Source of the DNA: Novosphingobium sp. NDB2Meth1
GTDB taxonomy: Bacteria > Pseudomonadota > Alphaproteobacteria > Sphingomonadales > Sphingomonadaceae
Assembly: GCF_900117425.1 (NCBI RefSeq)
Contig: NZ_FPEH01000011.1
Coordinates: 744,001 to 808,000 of the forward strand
Direction of reading: 5' to 3'
Length of the DNA: 64,000 nucleotides
Part shown: one piece after another, positions 16,422-25,139 of the stretch
Numbering within the stretch: position 1 is the stretch's first letter
Layout of the letters: each line of letters opens with the position of its first letter
Translations under genes and position numbers: made by a program
Notes under the pieces: model-generated
Seen by the model: only the letters and a program-made list of their open reading frames with translations
Databases searched by the model: none
What the model was told of the DNA's origin: nothing

Positions 16422-17567
16422 TCAGCCCAGCCCCTGCGGATTGCGCGACAGCTCGTAGGACACGATCCGCCCGAACAGCGCCCGCCGCGCAGCGCCGCCG
16501 ATCGCAATGGAAAAACGCCCGATCCCCCGCCGCTCGCGCCACAGCGAATCGATCATCGGATGGTCCGGCGCCGCGCAGCTGTCCGCCCAGCGCACCCCCG
16601 GCCGCTCCAGCAGCGCCAGGTTCTCGAGTTGCAGCAGCACCCCCGGCGAGAACCGCGCATAGCGCTGGTCGAACGCGGTCTTGTACGAAAACGCCCCCGG
16701 CGGCGAAATCAAGGTCGCCAGCATCGCGATCGGCCGCCCATCAAGCTCGAGGCTCAACCGCTCGAGACACCCGCGCGCCGCCGCCGCCGCCATGCTTTCG
16801 CGAAACAGCCCAGCGGTCTCTCCCGCGCAGGCCAGCGCGCTCCCCGCAGCGCCCTTCCAACCCAGCGCCTCCAGCGCCAGGAACGTCTCGATCCAGAGCC
16901 CGATCCCGGTCTCATCGTCGCGACGGACAACGCGCAGCTCGCCCTGCTCAGCCAGCCGTGCCTGCTGGCGGCGCAGCTCCTTGCGCTTCTTGCCCGGCAG
17001 CGCATGCTCCAGATAGGCCGCCGGCCCCAGCGGCGAAGACAGCATCGCGCGCTCCTCGCGGTGCACCAGCTCGACCTGCCGCCGCTGCCGCGCGCCGACT
17101 GCCTGCAAGGCTTCGGTCAGCGCCGCATCCAGCGGCAAGGCAGCAAGATGGAGGAACGCGGCCGTACCGGCATGGCGGTCCGCCCAATCGAGCAGCGCTT
17201 CCCAGAACGCTTCCTCCGCACCTTCCGCCACCAGCGGCGCCCCCAGAAAGGCATTGGCATGGAGCCACACCGCCAGATGCGGCAGCGGATGCCGCCCATA
17301 GCGCCGCGCCCGCTGCAGCGGCAGCAGCCCCAGCGGCGCAGCGTCCTGCATCAAGGCCGCGATCTGCACGCGCCCATAGGGATCGAACCGCCCCAGACCG
17401 GGCAGCAAATACCACGTCTCGAAAAACGGATTGGGCGTGCTCGCCCGCGCACTCAGCGCATCCCACGCCGCGCGCGCCTCCGCCGAACCCCACGCGCGCC
17501 ACGGCAGCACGGCAAAGCTGGCACCAGCCCCGCCGGCTCCGGGGAGCAAGGGCTTCCCCGGCCGCAT
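16422..17567 (-). CDS. GNAT-fold (BioF2/CelD-like) acyltransferase
   Basis: A 381-residue protein of the double-GNAT 'CelD-like' group. The Arg/Lys-rich KKRKELRRQQARLAEQGEL near residue 195 and the later GRPIAMLATLISPPGAFSYKTAFDQRYARFSPGVLLQLENL are characteristic of the acetyltransferase_6 domain. Such proteins usually occur in polysaccharide or peptidoglycan synthesis and are thought to transfer acyl or aminoacyl groups. No glycan cluster is adjacent, so the acceptor is unknown. The start is uncertain: ATG 17567 is chosen and TTG 17588 would add seven residues. Confidence 0.75.
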   Translation of the reverse strand: MRPGKPLLPGAGGAGASFAVLPWRAWGSAEARAAWDALSARASTPNPFFETWYLLPGLGRFDPYGRVQIAALMQDAAPLGLLPLQRARRYGRHPLPHLAVWLHANAFLGAPLVAEGAEEAFWEALLDWADRHAGTAAFLHLAALPLDAALTEALQAVGARQRRQVELVHREERAMLSSPLGPAAYLEHALPGKKRKELRRQQARLAEQGELRVVRRDDETGIGLWIETFLALEALGWKGAAGSALACAGETAGLFRESMAAAAARGCLERLSLELDGRPIAMLATLISPPGAFSYKTAFDQRYARFSPGVLLQLENLALLERPGVRWADSCAAPDHPMIDSLWRERRGIGRFSIAIGGAARRALFGRIVSYELSRNPQGLG

Positions 17568-17674
17568 GGTAAAGGATTCGTCGTTCAAACCTCGGTCTCC
17601 GGCCTGCAGGCCTAGCAGTCCGGAGCGAACATGCGGTTAATGTCTAGGCATATTTTGCAACGAAGACCGGGGTC

Positions 17675-19048
17675 TCAGGTTGCGACAGGCCGTCTCACCC
17701 ATGCCTTCCACGCCGCCCACAGTAGCAGCGGCAGAAAGCCGGACAACAGACCGCCGATCCCCACGACAAGAACCGCTTGGCTGAAAGTCGGGATCACCCA
17801 TACGGCGACCCCGGTCATGAACAGCGCGCCGATCAACGGCATGATAACATGGGTAAATGCCTCGCGCAGGTCCGTCCGCAGCAACGTCCGGAAATGCCAG
17901 GCCGAGGCGTAACCGGTCAGCCCCATGTAGAAACAGATCTGGAGGCCAATCGCCTCGATCGAACTTTGCAGGATTTCGGCGACAGACGGCATGTAAGAAG
18001 CGCCGAACAGGAGCACGAGCCCCAGCGCCCAGATCACCAGCGTTGCAACCCAGGGAGTCTGCCAATCACGGTGCACGGCGGCGCAGAAGGGCGGCAGGAC
18101 ATCCGCGCGCGCCATCGAATACATGCTGCGGCTGAACTGCAGGATCTGCGTCTCCAGCGCGCCGACCGTGCTCAGCACTGTCGCCAGCACCACCAGATAG
18201 CTCCACGGCGCGGGGAAGATCTTGGCCGAGATCGCATAGAGCACGTTGGTATTGGCTGCGGCGATCTCCTTGTCGCTGAGGGCAATCAGCACCACCGTCA
18301 TCAGGATCACGAAGAACACGATGAGGTTGATCATCGCCCAGAACGCGCCCTTGGAGGCGTCCTCCGGCTCGGTCTCCTCGCCGAGGTTCATCGTCACGTC
18401 CCAGCCCCAGTAGAAGAAAACCGAGACAATCGCCCCATCGGCAAACGATTTGAACGTAAACGAGGCGGGCGAGACCCATGCCGCCGAAGGCACATGCGCG
18501 GGATGGCTGCCGAACCAGTAGACCGCCGCCGCCAGCAGCGCGACCACGATCACCGCCTCGATCACCGTCACCGTCACCTGCGCGGTGCTGGCGTGCTTGA
18601 TCCCGCGCAGCACGATCCATGTCACCAGCGTGAGCCAGATGGCCGCGATGGCGGTGACGAGCGGCGTGTTCTCCACCTGATCGGGCGCGAGCAGCAGCAA
18701 GGTCGCGGTCGCGGCGGGCAGCGTGGCGGAAACCATGAACACCACCGAGGCGACCATCAGGCCCCACCCGGCAAAGAACCCCCAGGTCGGGCCAAACACC
18801 TTGCCCACCCACGCAAACGCGGCGCCCGCATCGGGCATCACCCGGTTGAGCTTGGCGAAAGCGAACATGATGCCCAGCATGATCACGCCGCTGTAGAGCA
18901 GGCTCCCGACCGAAAGCGGCCCGATCGCGGCATAGATCGTGCCTGTCGTCACCGCGACGGTGAAGGCGGGCGATGTCCCCGCGATCCCCATGATCGTCGA
19001 TTCCAGCGCCGAAAGCGCGCCCTTAGCCAGGCTCTGCTGCTCGCTCAT
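17675..19048 (-). CDS. APC-family amino acid/amine permease
   Basis: A 457-residue integral membrane transporter with about 12 hydrophobic segments. The N-terminal TM1 region (GIAGTSPAFTVAVTTGTIY) and GWDVTMNLGEETEPEDASKG in the middle are typical of the amino acid-polyamine-organocation superfamily. It lies 57 bases downstream of the GntR gene on the same strand and beside glutamine-synthetase-like, PLP-enzyme and amine-oxidase genes. It most likely imports the amine or amino alcohol used by this locus, functionally like PuuP although the substrate is not proven. Confidence 0.88.
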   Translation of the reverse strand: MSEQQSLAKGALSALESTIMGIAGTSPAFTVAVTTGTIYAAIGPLSVGSLLYSGVIMLGIMFAFAKLNRVMPDAGAAFAWVGKVFGPTWGFFAGWGLMVASVVFMVSATLPAATATLLLLAPDQVENTPLVTAIAAIWLTLVTWIVLRGIKHASTAQVTVTVIEAVIVVALLAAAVYWFGSHPAHVPSAAWVSPASFTFKSFADGAIVSVFFYWGWDVTMNLGEETEPEDASKGAFWAMINLIVFFVILMTVVLIALSDKEIAAANTNVLYAISAKIFPAPWSYLVVLATVLSTVGALETQILQFSRSMYSMARADVLPPFCAAVHRDWQTPWVATLVIWALGLVLLFGASYMPSVAEILQSSIEAIGLQICFYMGLTGYASAWHFRTLLRTDLREAFTHVIMPLIGALFMTGVAVWVIPTFSQAVLVVGIGGLLSGFLPLLLWAAWKAWVRRPVAT

Positions 19049-19090
19049 GCCATAGTGTCCCCCGCGTTAACTTGGTGCTTCCCCAAAAAC

Positions 19091-19132
19091 TCGCTCACCC
19101 TGAGCTCATCCTGAGCTTGTCGAAGGACGAAG
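19091..19132. repeat. GTCGAAGGA-type extragenic repeat overlapping the gntR stop
   Basis: This copy contains CTCACCCTGAG and CTCATCCTGAG in tandem followed by CTTGTCGAAGGACGAAGG. It covers the gap after the regulator gene and supplies its last codons (LRPSTSSG and stop). Confidence 0.85.
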
Positions 19133-19831
19133 GGTCCCTTGCACAACCGTCGCCCCCAGCGCCTCGCTCCGGATCAGCGTGGAGCCGATATGCGCAATCC
19201 CGTCGCGGATATCGGCCTCGATCGCGATCCTGAGCGCCATCGTATCGCGCCGCCGCAGCGCCGCCAGCGCCTCGCTGTGCCGGTCGACGGTATAGTGCCC
19301 CGAAATGGTCCGGATCGCCCGGCGCAGGAACGGCCCCACCTGAAGCCACAGGCTCTCGATCAACGGCAGGAACGCCGATTGCCCCGCCGCCCCGTAAAGC
19401 GCTGAATGAAAGGCATAGTTCGCGCCGATCCAGCGGTCATAGTCGCGCTCCGCCACCGCTGCGTTGATCGCCACATCCTCCGCTTCCAGCCGCGCGATCA
19501 AGGCATCCGTCACATAGGGCATGGCCCGCGCCGCGGCTTCGGCTTCCAGCACGATCCGCGCCGCGATCAGGTCCTCGAAGCGCTCGATGGTCATCGGCGG
19601 GATGCGCACGCGGCGGTTGTCCATCAGCTCCAGCGCGCGCTCGGCCACCAGCTGGCGCAGGGCTTCGCGCACCGGCATGGCGCTCACCCCCAGCTCCGCC
19701 GCCAGCCCCCGGATCGTCAGCGCCTGCCCCGGCTCGATCCGCCCGAGCAGGATATTCTCGCGCAGCCGTGCCAGCACCTGCTGGTGCAAGGTGCGCGCAT
19801 CGTCATCGGCGAGTGGGCCTGTTGCTGCCAT
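19106..19831 (-). CDS. GntR-family regulator, FCD subfamily
   Basis: A 241-residue regulator: an N-terminal GntR winged helix (VLARLRENILLGRIEPGQALTIRGLAAELGVSAMPVREALRQL, residues ~18-65) and an all-helical FCD effector domain (DLIAARIVLEAEAAA, YHSALYGAAG-like FHSALYGAAG, VDRHSEALAALRRRD). FCD domains bind small carboxylates, often with a metal. The last eight residues come from an intergenic repeat, so the true domain ends before them. A TGTGATCACA palindrome lies 8 bases before its start and the same palindrome precedes the FAD oxidase at 23757-25097. This makes it the candidate regulator of the locus and of itself. Confidence 0.9.
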   Translation of the reverse strand: MAATGPLADDDARTLHQQVLARLRENILLGRIEPGQALTIRGLAAELGVSAMPVREALRQLVAERALELMDNRRVRIPPMTIERFEDLIAARIVLEAEAAARAMPYVTDALIARLEAEDVAINAAVAERDYDRWIGANYAFHSALYGAAGQSAFLPLIESLWLQVGPFLRRAIRTISGHYTVDRHSEALAALRRRDTMALRIAIEADIRDGIAHIGSTLIRSEALGATVVQGTLRPSTSSG

Positions 19832-19838
19832 GCCGCCA

Positions 19839-19848
19839 TGTGATCACA
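19839..19848. promoter_or_regulatory. TGTGATCACA palindrome, candidate GntR operator
   Basis: A perfect 10-bp palindrome in the 103-base gap between gntR (start 19831) and the divergent glutamine-synthetase-like gene (start 19935). GntR/FCD operators are usually short palindromes of this size. The same sequence recurs at 25140-25149, upstream of the oxidase gene. Confidence 0.6.
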
Positions 19849-19934
19849 ATTTTGCGCCGAGGCCAAGCAAGATTGACACCCCACGCCCTGCTCCATACCA
19901 CCCGATATGAAGTTCCCGAGGACCGCCAAGACCG

Positions 19935-21326
19935 ATGACAACCCCCGCCAGCATGATCGCCGACCCGGCAGAGGCCCGCGATTTCCTCGCCGCCAATCCC
20001 GAGATCGCCTTCATCGAAGTGATCTTCACCGCGCTCTCCGGCGTCCCGCGCGGCAAGCGTGTGCGCAAGAGCGAGCTCTTGGCGATCTACGAAAACGGCC
20101 GCCTGTTCCCGAGCTCGATGCTGGTGGCGGACATTACCGGGCAGGACTGCGAGGACACTGGCCTCGTCTGGGGCAACGGCGATCCGGACTACATGCTGCG
20201 CCCCGTCCCCGGCACGCTCGTCAAGGCGCCGTGGCTGGGCGATGACGTCGCGCAAGTGATCACATCGATGTACTACGCGGACGGCACCCCCTGCGAACTC
20301 GATCCGCGCCACGTGCTCGCCCGCGTGGTGGACCGCTTCAAGCCGCTCGGCCTCACCCCGGTCGTCGCGTGCGAGATCGAATATTACCTCGTCGATCCGG
20401 TGCGCGGCCCCAAGGGCGAAGTCCAGCTCGCCCGCTCGCCGCACTCCTCGGCGCAGCCCCACCTGATCGACGTGTTCAGCCTCACCGACGTTCAGGATTT
20501 CGCCCCCTTCTTCAAGGAACTCTGGCGACAGGCCGACGTGCAGGGCATCCCGCTCGAAGCCGTCATCTCCGAATATGCCCAAGGACAGGTCGAACTCACC
20601 CTCCACCACCGTGCGGATGCGCTGCGTGCGGGCGACGAGGCGCAGATGTACAAGCGCCTCGCCAAGGGCGTCGCGCAAGTGCAGGGCATGGCCGCCACCT
20701 TCATGGCCAAGCCGTTCAGCCACTCGGCCGGCAGCTCGATGCACCTCCACTTCAGCATGGCGGACGCTGCGGGCAAGAACGTGTTCGCCAGCGAAGACCC
20801 CGAAGGCACGCAAGCGATGCGCCACGCCATCGGCGGCCTGAGGGAAACGCAGAGCCAAGCCTTCGGCATCTTCGCCCCCAATGCCAATTCCTACCGCCGC
20901 TTCCGCGCCAACAGCTACGCGCCGACCGCGCCGATCTGGGGCGTCAACAACCGCTCCGTGAGCCTCCGAGTCCCCGCCGGCCCGCCCGCCTCGCGCCATG
21001 TCGAGCACCGCTTCGCCGGGGCCGATGCCAACCCCTACCTCGCGCTCGCCGCGATGCTTGCGGGCGTCCACCACGGCATGGTGAATCAGATCGACCCCGG
21101 CCCGGCGGTCGTCGGCGATGGCTACAAGGCCGCGGCCGACAGCCCCTATCAGGTCCCCGGCAACTGGTACGCCGCGGTCGATGCGCTCCACGCTTCCCCC
21201 ATCATGCGCGACTACCTCGGCGATACCTTCGTCGAGATGTACTGCGCGGTGAAGCGCACCGAACAGGACCGGTTCTTCAGCGAGGTCACCGCGCTCGACT
21301 ATGACTGGTACCTCCGCAACGCCTGA
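19935..21326 (+). CDS. Glutamine synthetase family, gamma-glutamyl-amine ligase type
   Basis: A 463-residue GS-fold ligase. The catalytic landmarks are present: ACEIEYYLVDP near residue 150, QVELTLHHRADALRAGDE, SSMHLHFSM, NSYRRFRANSYAPTAPIWG and the C-terminal VEHRFAGADANPYLALAAMLAG. Length and divergence place it with PuuA/IpuC-like enzymes that join glutamate to an amine using ATP, rather than housekeeping GlnA. It starts a plus-strand unit with a class III PLP enzyme (26-base overlap) and a kinase. With the nearby permease and PuuB-like oxidase this suggests gamma-glutamylated amine catabolism. PuuC- and PuuD-type genes are not in the window. The specific amine is unknown. Confidence 0.87.
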   Translation: MTTPASMIADPAEARDFLAANPEIAFIEVIFTALSGVPRGKRVRKSELLAIYENGRLFPSSMLVADITGQDCEDTGLVWGNGDPDYMLRPVPGTLVKAPWLGDDVAQVITSMYYADGTPCELDPRHVLARVVDRFKPLGLTPVVACEIEYYLVDPVRGPKGEVQLARSPHSSAQPHLIDVFSLTDVQDFAPFFKELWRQADVQGIPLEAVISEYAQGQVELTLHHRADALRAGDEAQMYKRLAKGVAQVQGMAATFMAKPFSHSAGSSMHLHFSMADAAGKNVFASEDPEGTQAMRHAIGGLRETQSQAFGIFAPNANSYRRFRANSYAPTAPIWGVNNRSVSLRVPAGPPASRHVEHRFAGADANPYLALAAMLAGVHHGMVNQIDPGPAVVGDGYKAAADSPYQVPGNWYAAVDALHASPIMRDYLGDTFVEMYCAVKRTEQDRFFSEVTALDYDWYLRNA

Positions 21327-22575
21327 TCCGCTTATCGAACGGCGCGACCGCGCCTTCGGGCGCGGCGCCAAGCTGTTTTACGACGAGCCGCTCCATCTGG
21401 TGCGGGGCCAAGGGGCAAACTTGTTCGGCGCGGACGGCCGCCGCTACGTCGACATGTACAACAACGTGCCCTGCGTCGGCCACGCGCACCCGCGCATTGT
21501 CGAGGCGATGGCGCGCCAACAGGCCACGCTCAACACCCACAGCCGCTACCTCAGCGAACCCGCCATAGCGCTGGCCGAACGCCTCACCGCGCTCCAGCGA
21601 GTCACGGACAGCGCCGTCTTCTCCTGCTCGGGCACCGAGGCCATCGAAGTCGCGCTGCGCATGGCCCGCATCGCCACCGGCCAGCATGGGATCGTCTGCA
21701 CCGACCACACCTACCACGGCAACAACACCGTCGTCGGCGCGCTGACGAACCTCCCCGCAGGCGATACCCGCCACCCCGCCATCCGCTCGATCCCCTTCCC
21801 CGAAACGCTCCGCCCCCTTGTCCCCGGCGAGGCATCGGCAGACGCCTATATCGCCCGCCTCAAGGCCGCCATCGACGACCTTAAATCCACCGGCCTGGGC
21901 TTCGCCGCCCTGATCCTCTGCCCCATCCTCGCCAACGAAGGCCTGCCGGACATTCCGCCCGGCTTCATGGCCAAGGCCGCCGCGCTCGTCCGCGCCGAGG
22001 GCGGCCTCGTCATCGCCGACGAAGTGCAGGCAGGCTACGGCCGCACCGGCCAATGGTGGGGCTATGACAAGGTCGGCCTGACGCCGGACATTGTCGTCAC
22101 CGGAAAGCCGATGGGCGCGGGCCTTCCCCTTGCCGCCACGTGCGCGAAACGCGACGTGGTCGAGGCCTTCCGCGCAGAGGCCCGCTATTTCAACACTTTC
22201 GCCGCCAGCCCCCTGCAAGGCGCGGTCGGCCTCGCCGTGCTGGATGTGATCGAGGAGGAGGGCCTGATCGACCACGCCCGCACCGTGGGCGCCGAACTCA
22301 AGGCCGGACTCCAGCAGCGCCTCGGCCACACCCCCGGCCTGCTCGACGTGCGCTGCAAGGGCCTGTTCCTCGCCGCAGAATTCGTCGATGCCGACGGCAA
22401 TCCCGATGCGCCCCGCGCCTTCGCGCTCGTCTGCGCGCTCCGCCGCGAAGGCTTCCTCACCTCGGTCGACGGCGCCTTCAACAACTGCGTCAAGATCCGC
22501 CCCCCGCTCGTCCTCCCGCGCGAAGATGCGCTCGCCTTCCTCGATGCCTTCGACCGCGTGACGGCCAGTGCCTGA
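21301..22575 (+). CDS. Class III PLP enzyme, probably amino-alcohol-phosphate phospho-lyase
   Basis: A 424-residue fold-type I PLP enzyme of aminotransferase class III. SCSGTEAIEVALRMAR and the PLP-Lys motif VVTGKPMGAGLPLAA are intact, as is DEVQAGYGRTG. The segment YVDMYNNVPCVGHAHP followed by LNTHSRYL resembles ethanolamine-phosphate and phosphohydroxylysine phospho-lyases more than GABA aminotransferases. The overlapping next gene encodes an APH-type kinase, the partner such a lyase would need. It starts inside the ligase gene. A simple aminotransferase (PuuE role) remains possible; choosing between the two is inference. Confidence 0.85.
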   Translation: MTGTSATPDPLIERRDRAFGRGAKLFYDEPLHLVRGQGANLFGADGRRYVDMYNNVPCVGHAHPRIVEAMARQQATLNTHSRYLSEPAIALAERLTALQRVTDSAVFSCSGTEAIEVALRMARIATGQHGIVCTDHTYHGNNTVVGALTNLPAGDTRHPAIRSIPFPETLRPLVPGEASADAYIARLKAAIDDLKSTGLGFAALILCPILANEGLPDIPPGFMAKAAALVRAEGGLVIADEVQAGYGRTGQWWGYDKVGLTPDIVVTGKPMGAGLPLAATCAKRDVVEAFRAEARYFNTFAASPLQGAVGLAVLDVIEEEGLIDHARTVGAELKAGLQQRLGHTPGLLDVRCKGLFLAAEFVDADGNPDAPRAFALVCALRREGFLTSVDGAFNNCVKIRPPLVLPREDALAFLDAFDRVTASA

Positions 22576-23542
22576 GATCTTGGACTACCTCCCCGCCGCC
22601 CGCTCCGCACTGCGTGCGTTCGGCCTCCCCGAAACCGAACCCCACCCCATCGGCAAGAGCGAGAACGTCGTCTTCCGCGCGGACGCGCCAGACGGCACGA
22701 CTTGGGCTCTGCGCCTCCACCGCCCCGGCTACCACGCGCTCCCCGCCCTGGAATCCGACCGCCTGCTCACCGCGCACCTCGCGGCAAGCGGTCTCCTTGT
22801 CCCCACCGGCCTCCGCACCACAACCGGCGCGTGGTATGCCGAAGTCCCCACCCCCGATCCCGAAGGCAGTCGCCTCGCCGGCTTGACGCTCTGGCACCCC
22901 GGCCAGACGCTCGCCGACCTGATCGGCGACGACCGCGGCCCCGCCACCTGGCCTTGGTTCGAACGCAGCGGCGCACTTCTCGCCGATCTGCACAACGCCA
23001 CAGCAGACTGGATCCCGCCCGCCGGCTTCACCCGCCACCGCCTCGACGCCGAAGGTCTTGGCGGCGACAGCCCGTTCTGGGGCCGCTTCTGGGACCTGCC
23101 CTGCCTGACCGACGACGAGCGCAACCTGCTGAGCCAAGCCCGCGAACACGTCCTCATCCGTTTTTCCGCGCTCACCGATCCCCTGATCCTCATCCACGCC
23201 GATGCCCACCCCGCCAACGTCCTCATCAGCGGGGACACGCTCGGCCTCATCGATTTCGACGATTGCGCGTGGGGCTGGCCGATGTTCGACCTCGCCGTCT
23301 GTCTGTGGAGCGCCTCCAGCGAACCGGATTTCGCGCAGCTGCGGGGCCGCTTCCTAGTTGGCTATGCCGCGCAGCGCCCGCTACCGGACGACGCGCTCGA
23401 ACAGCTCGACTTCTTCCTCCTGATGCGCACGCTCATGCTGATCGGCTGGTGCGCGGACCGCCCCGAAGTGGTCGGCGCACCCGAGGAATGGAAGCCCGGT
23501 CTGATCGACAAGGTCCGCGTGGCGCTCGCACACCTCTCCTGA
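22568..23542 (+). CDS. APH-family kinase, probable amino-alcohol kinase
   Basis: A 324-residue aminoglycoside/choline-kinase-fold protein: a nucleotide-binding start (IGKSENVVFRADAP), an ALRLHRPGY Lys-region, and the catalytic and metal motifs LILIHADAHPANVLI and GLIDFDDC near residues 215-240. The start is GTG 22568, eight bases inside the preceding gene, so the two are coupled. Family members phosphorylate choline, ethanolamine, homoserine or antibiotics. Next to a phospho-lyase-like PLP enzyme, an amino alcohol is the most reasonable substrate. No resistance context is seen. A long perfect inverted repeat follows the gene. Confidence 0.85.
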   Translation: MPEILDYLPAARSALRAFGLPETEPHPIGKSENVVFRADAPDGTTWALRLHRPGYHALPALESDRLLTAHLAASGLLVPTGLRTTTGAWYAEVPTPDPEGSRLAGLTLWHPGQTLADLIGDDRGPATWPWFERSGALLADLHNATADWIPPAGFTRHRLDAEGLGGDSPFWGRFWDLPCLTDDERNLLSQAREHVLIRFSALTDPLILIHADAHPANVLISGDTLGLIDFDDCAWGWPMFDLAVCLWSASSEPDFAQLRGRFLVGYAAQRPLPDDALEQLDFFLLMRTLMLIGWCADRPEVVGAPEEWKPGLIDKVRVALAHLS

Positions 23543-23549
23543 AACCCCA

Positions 23550-23638
23550 CCTTCGTCATTCCCGCGAAGGCGGGAATCCAGAGCGGCTGGCACCGCGCTT
23601 CAACCCCTGGATTCCCGCCTTCGCGGGAATGACGAAGG
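23550..23638. repeat. Perfect 32-bp inverted repeat built from a TTCCCGCGAAGGCGGGAA-type element
   Basis: Arms at 23550-23581 and 23607-23638 are exact reverse complements separated by 25 bases. Each arm carries the smaller hairpin TTCCCGCGAAGGCGGGAA. A single arm of the same element recurs at 42728-42761. Lying between convergent genes, it would form a strong hairpin in either transcript and could end transcription without a T-run. Confidence 0.9.
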
Positions 23639-23756
23639 AGGAGTGGTACGCCCCATGCGAACCGGCACCGCAGCGCCAGCCGCACGAATCAAGTCATTGA
23701 AAGGAATCAGGAACCGGAATCGGACCTAAAGTTCACTTTAGATTCAAGATTCATCC

Positions 23757-25097
23757 CTAGATTCCAAGGCGATCCCTCATCCCGTAGTACCACGCGCCCA
23801 GCACGCAGTAGGGCACGCGAAACAGCTTGCCGCCCACGAACGGGATATAGGGCAGCGAGGCAAACACGTCGAATTTGGTCATCTGACCGTCGATTGCTTC
23901 GGCCAGACGGCGCCCCAGCATCTGCGTCGTGGTCACGCCGTGCCCGCTGTCACCCTGCGAGAAATAGACGCTGTCGGACACGCGCCCCATCTGCGGATAA
24001 CGCGTCATCGTCAGCGCGAAATTGCCGCTCCACTGGAAGTCGACCTTCACGCCCTTCAGCTGCGGGAAGGTCTGGTGGAGCTGCGGCAGGATCTTGCCCT
24101 CGATCGAAGCCGGATCGAATCCGCCATAGATCGTGCCGCCGCCATAGAGCAGCCGCCCGTCCGCCGTGCGCCGGTAGTAATCGGGGATATAGCGGATATC
24201 CTCGATGCAGTAGTTGGTCGGAAACAGCGTCTCGAGCAGGTCATCCCCCAGCACTTCGGTCGCGATCACCTGGCTGGAGACCGGCAGGATGCGCCCCGAA
24301 AGATCGGGCGCCGCATCGCCGAGATAGGCATTTCCGCAGACCAGCACCTTGTTCGCGCGCACCTTGCCCTTGGCCGTATGCACCACCGGCTCGGCGCCGC
24401 GATCGACATGCGTGACCCGCGAATGCTCGAAGATGCGCCCGCCGAGGCTTTCGAACGCCGCCGCTTCGCCCAGCACATAGTTCAGCGAATGCATGTGCCC
24501 GCCGATGGGATCGAACATGCCGCCGATGTAGCGGTCCGAATTGATATGCTCGCGCGCCGCCGCGCCTTCCGCGAGGAACATCTGCGTGTGCCCGTGGCGG
24601 TGCCATTCCTCGGTGCGCTCGGCCAGCGTCTTCAGCTGCGGCTTGCTCATCGCCATGATCGCGTTGCCCGCGCGCAGGTCGCATGCGATGCCATACTTCG
24701 CCACGCGCTCGCGGATGATGCCCTGGCCTTCCAGCGCCATCGCGCCGAACGCCTTCTCCGCCTCCGGCCCGTAATGCTGGCGCACTTCCAGCATCCGCCG
24801 ACTGTAGCCATTGACGAGCTGCCCGCCATTGCGCCCCGAAGCGCCCCAGCCCACGCGCTCGCCTTCGACCACGATCACCTTGTAGCCGCGCTCGGCGAGC
24901 TCCAGCGCCGCGCCCATGCCGGTGAAGCCCGCGCCCACCACGCAGATGTCGGCCACTTCCTCGCCCAGCAGCTCCGGCCGCCGCGGCGTCGGATTCGCGC
25001 TCGCCGCGTAATAGGTCGGCATGCCCGCATAGGGCGAAGCGGGGGAGAACGTGTCGACCACGCGGTCGGCAATCGGGGACAAGACAGGTGCGCTCAT
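23757..25097 (-). CDS. FAD-dependent amine oxidase, PuuB-like
   Basis: A 446-residue DAO-family flavoprotein. The FAD-binding GxGxxG is at DICVVGAGFTGMGAALELAERG (residue ~50), followed by VGWGASGRNGGQLVNGYSR, typical of gamma-glutamylputrescine oxidase PuuB; the C-terminal QGDSGHGVTTTQMLGRRLAEAI contacts the flavin. The reaction is oxidative deamination of a (gamma-glutamyl-)amine. The ATG at 25097 is chosen over an upstream in-frame start at 25148 because the family N-terminus begins near MSAPVLSP. A TGTGATCACA palindrome lies 43 bases upstream of this start. It converges on the ligase/PLP enzyme/kinase unit. Confidence 0.88.
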   Translation of the reverse strand: MSAPVLSPIADRVVDTFSPASPYAGMPTYYAASANPTPRRPELLGEEVADICVVGAGFTGMGAALELAERGYKVIVVEGERVGWGASGRNGGQLVNGYSRRMLEVRQHYGPEAEKAFGAMALEGQGIIRERVAKYGIACDLRAGNAIMAMSKPQLKTLAERTEEWHRHGHTQMFLAEGAAAREHINSDRYIGGMFDPIGGHMHSLNYVLGEAAAFESLGGRIFEHSRVTHVDRGAEPVVHTAKGKVRANKVLVCGNAYLGDAAPDLSGRILPVSSQVIATEVLGDDLLETLFPTNYCIEDIRYIPDYYRRTADGRLLYGGGTIYGGFDPASIEGKILPQLHQTFPQLKGVKVDFQWSGNFALTMTRYPQMGRVSDSVYFSQGDSGHGVTTTQMLGRRLAEAIDGQMTKFDVFASLPYIPFVGGKLFRVPYCVLGAWYYGMRDRLGI

Positions 25098-25139
25098 CCC
25101 TGTTGGATAGATCGCACCTGCCCTTGCGTCAATGCAAAT

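Noticed and set aside
22568..23542. APH-type kinase as an antibiotic-resistance gene
   Set aside because: Only the general kinase motifs match; the overlapping PLP enzyme and amine locus point to metabolism.
23727..23742. CTAAAG-TTCA-CTTTAG hairpin as a terminator or operator
   Set aside because: Arms of six bases without a T-run and no clear position relative to either gene end; too weak to list.
17675..25097. Complete Puu putrescine pathway
   Set aside because: PuuA-, PuuB- and PuuP-like genes are present, but no aldehyde dehydrogenase (PuuC), gamma-glutamyl-GABA hydrolase (PuuD) or PuuR is in the window, and the PLP enzyme looks like a phospho-lyase.
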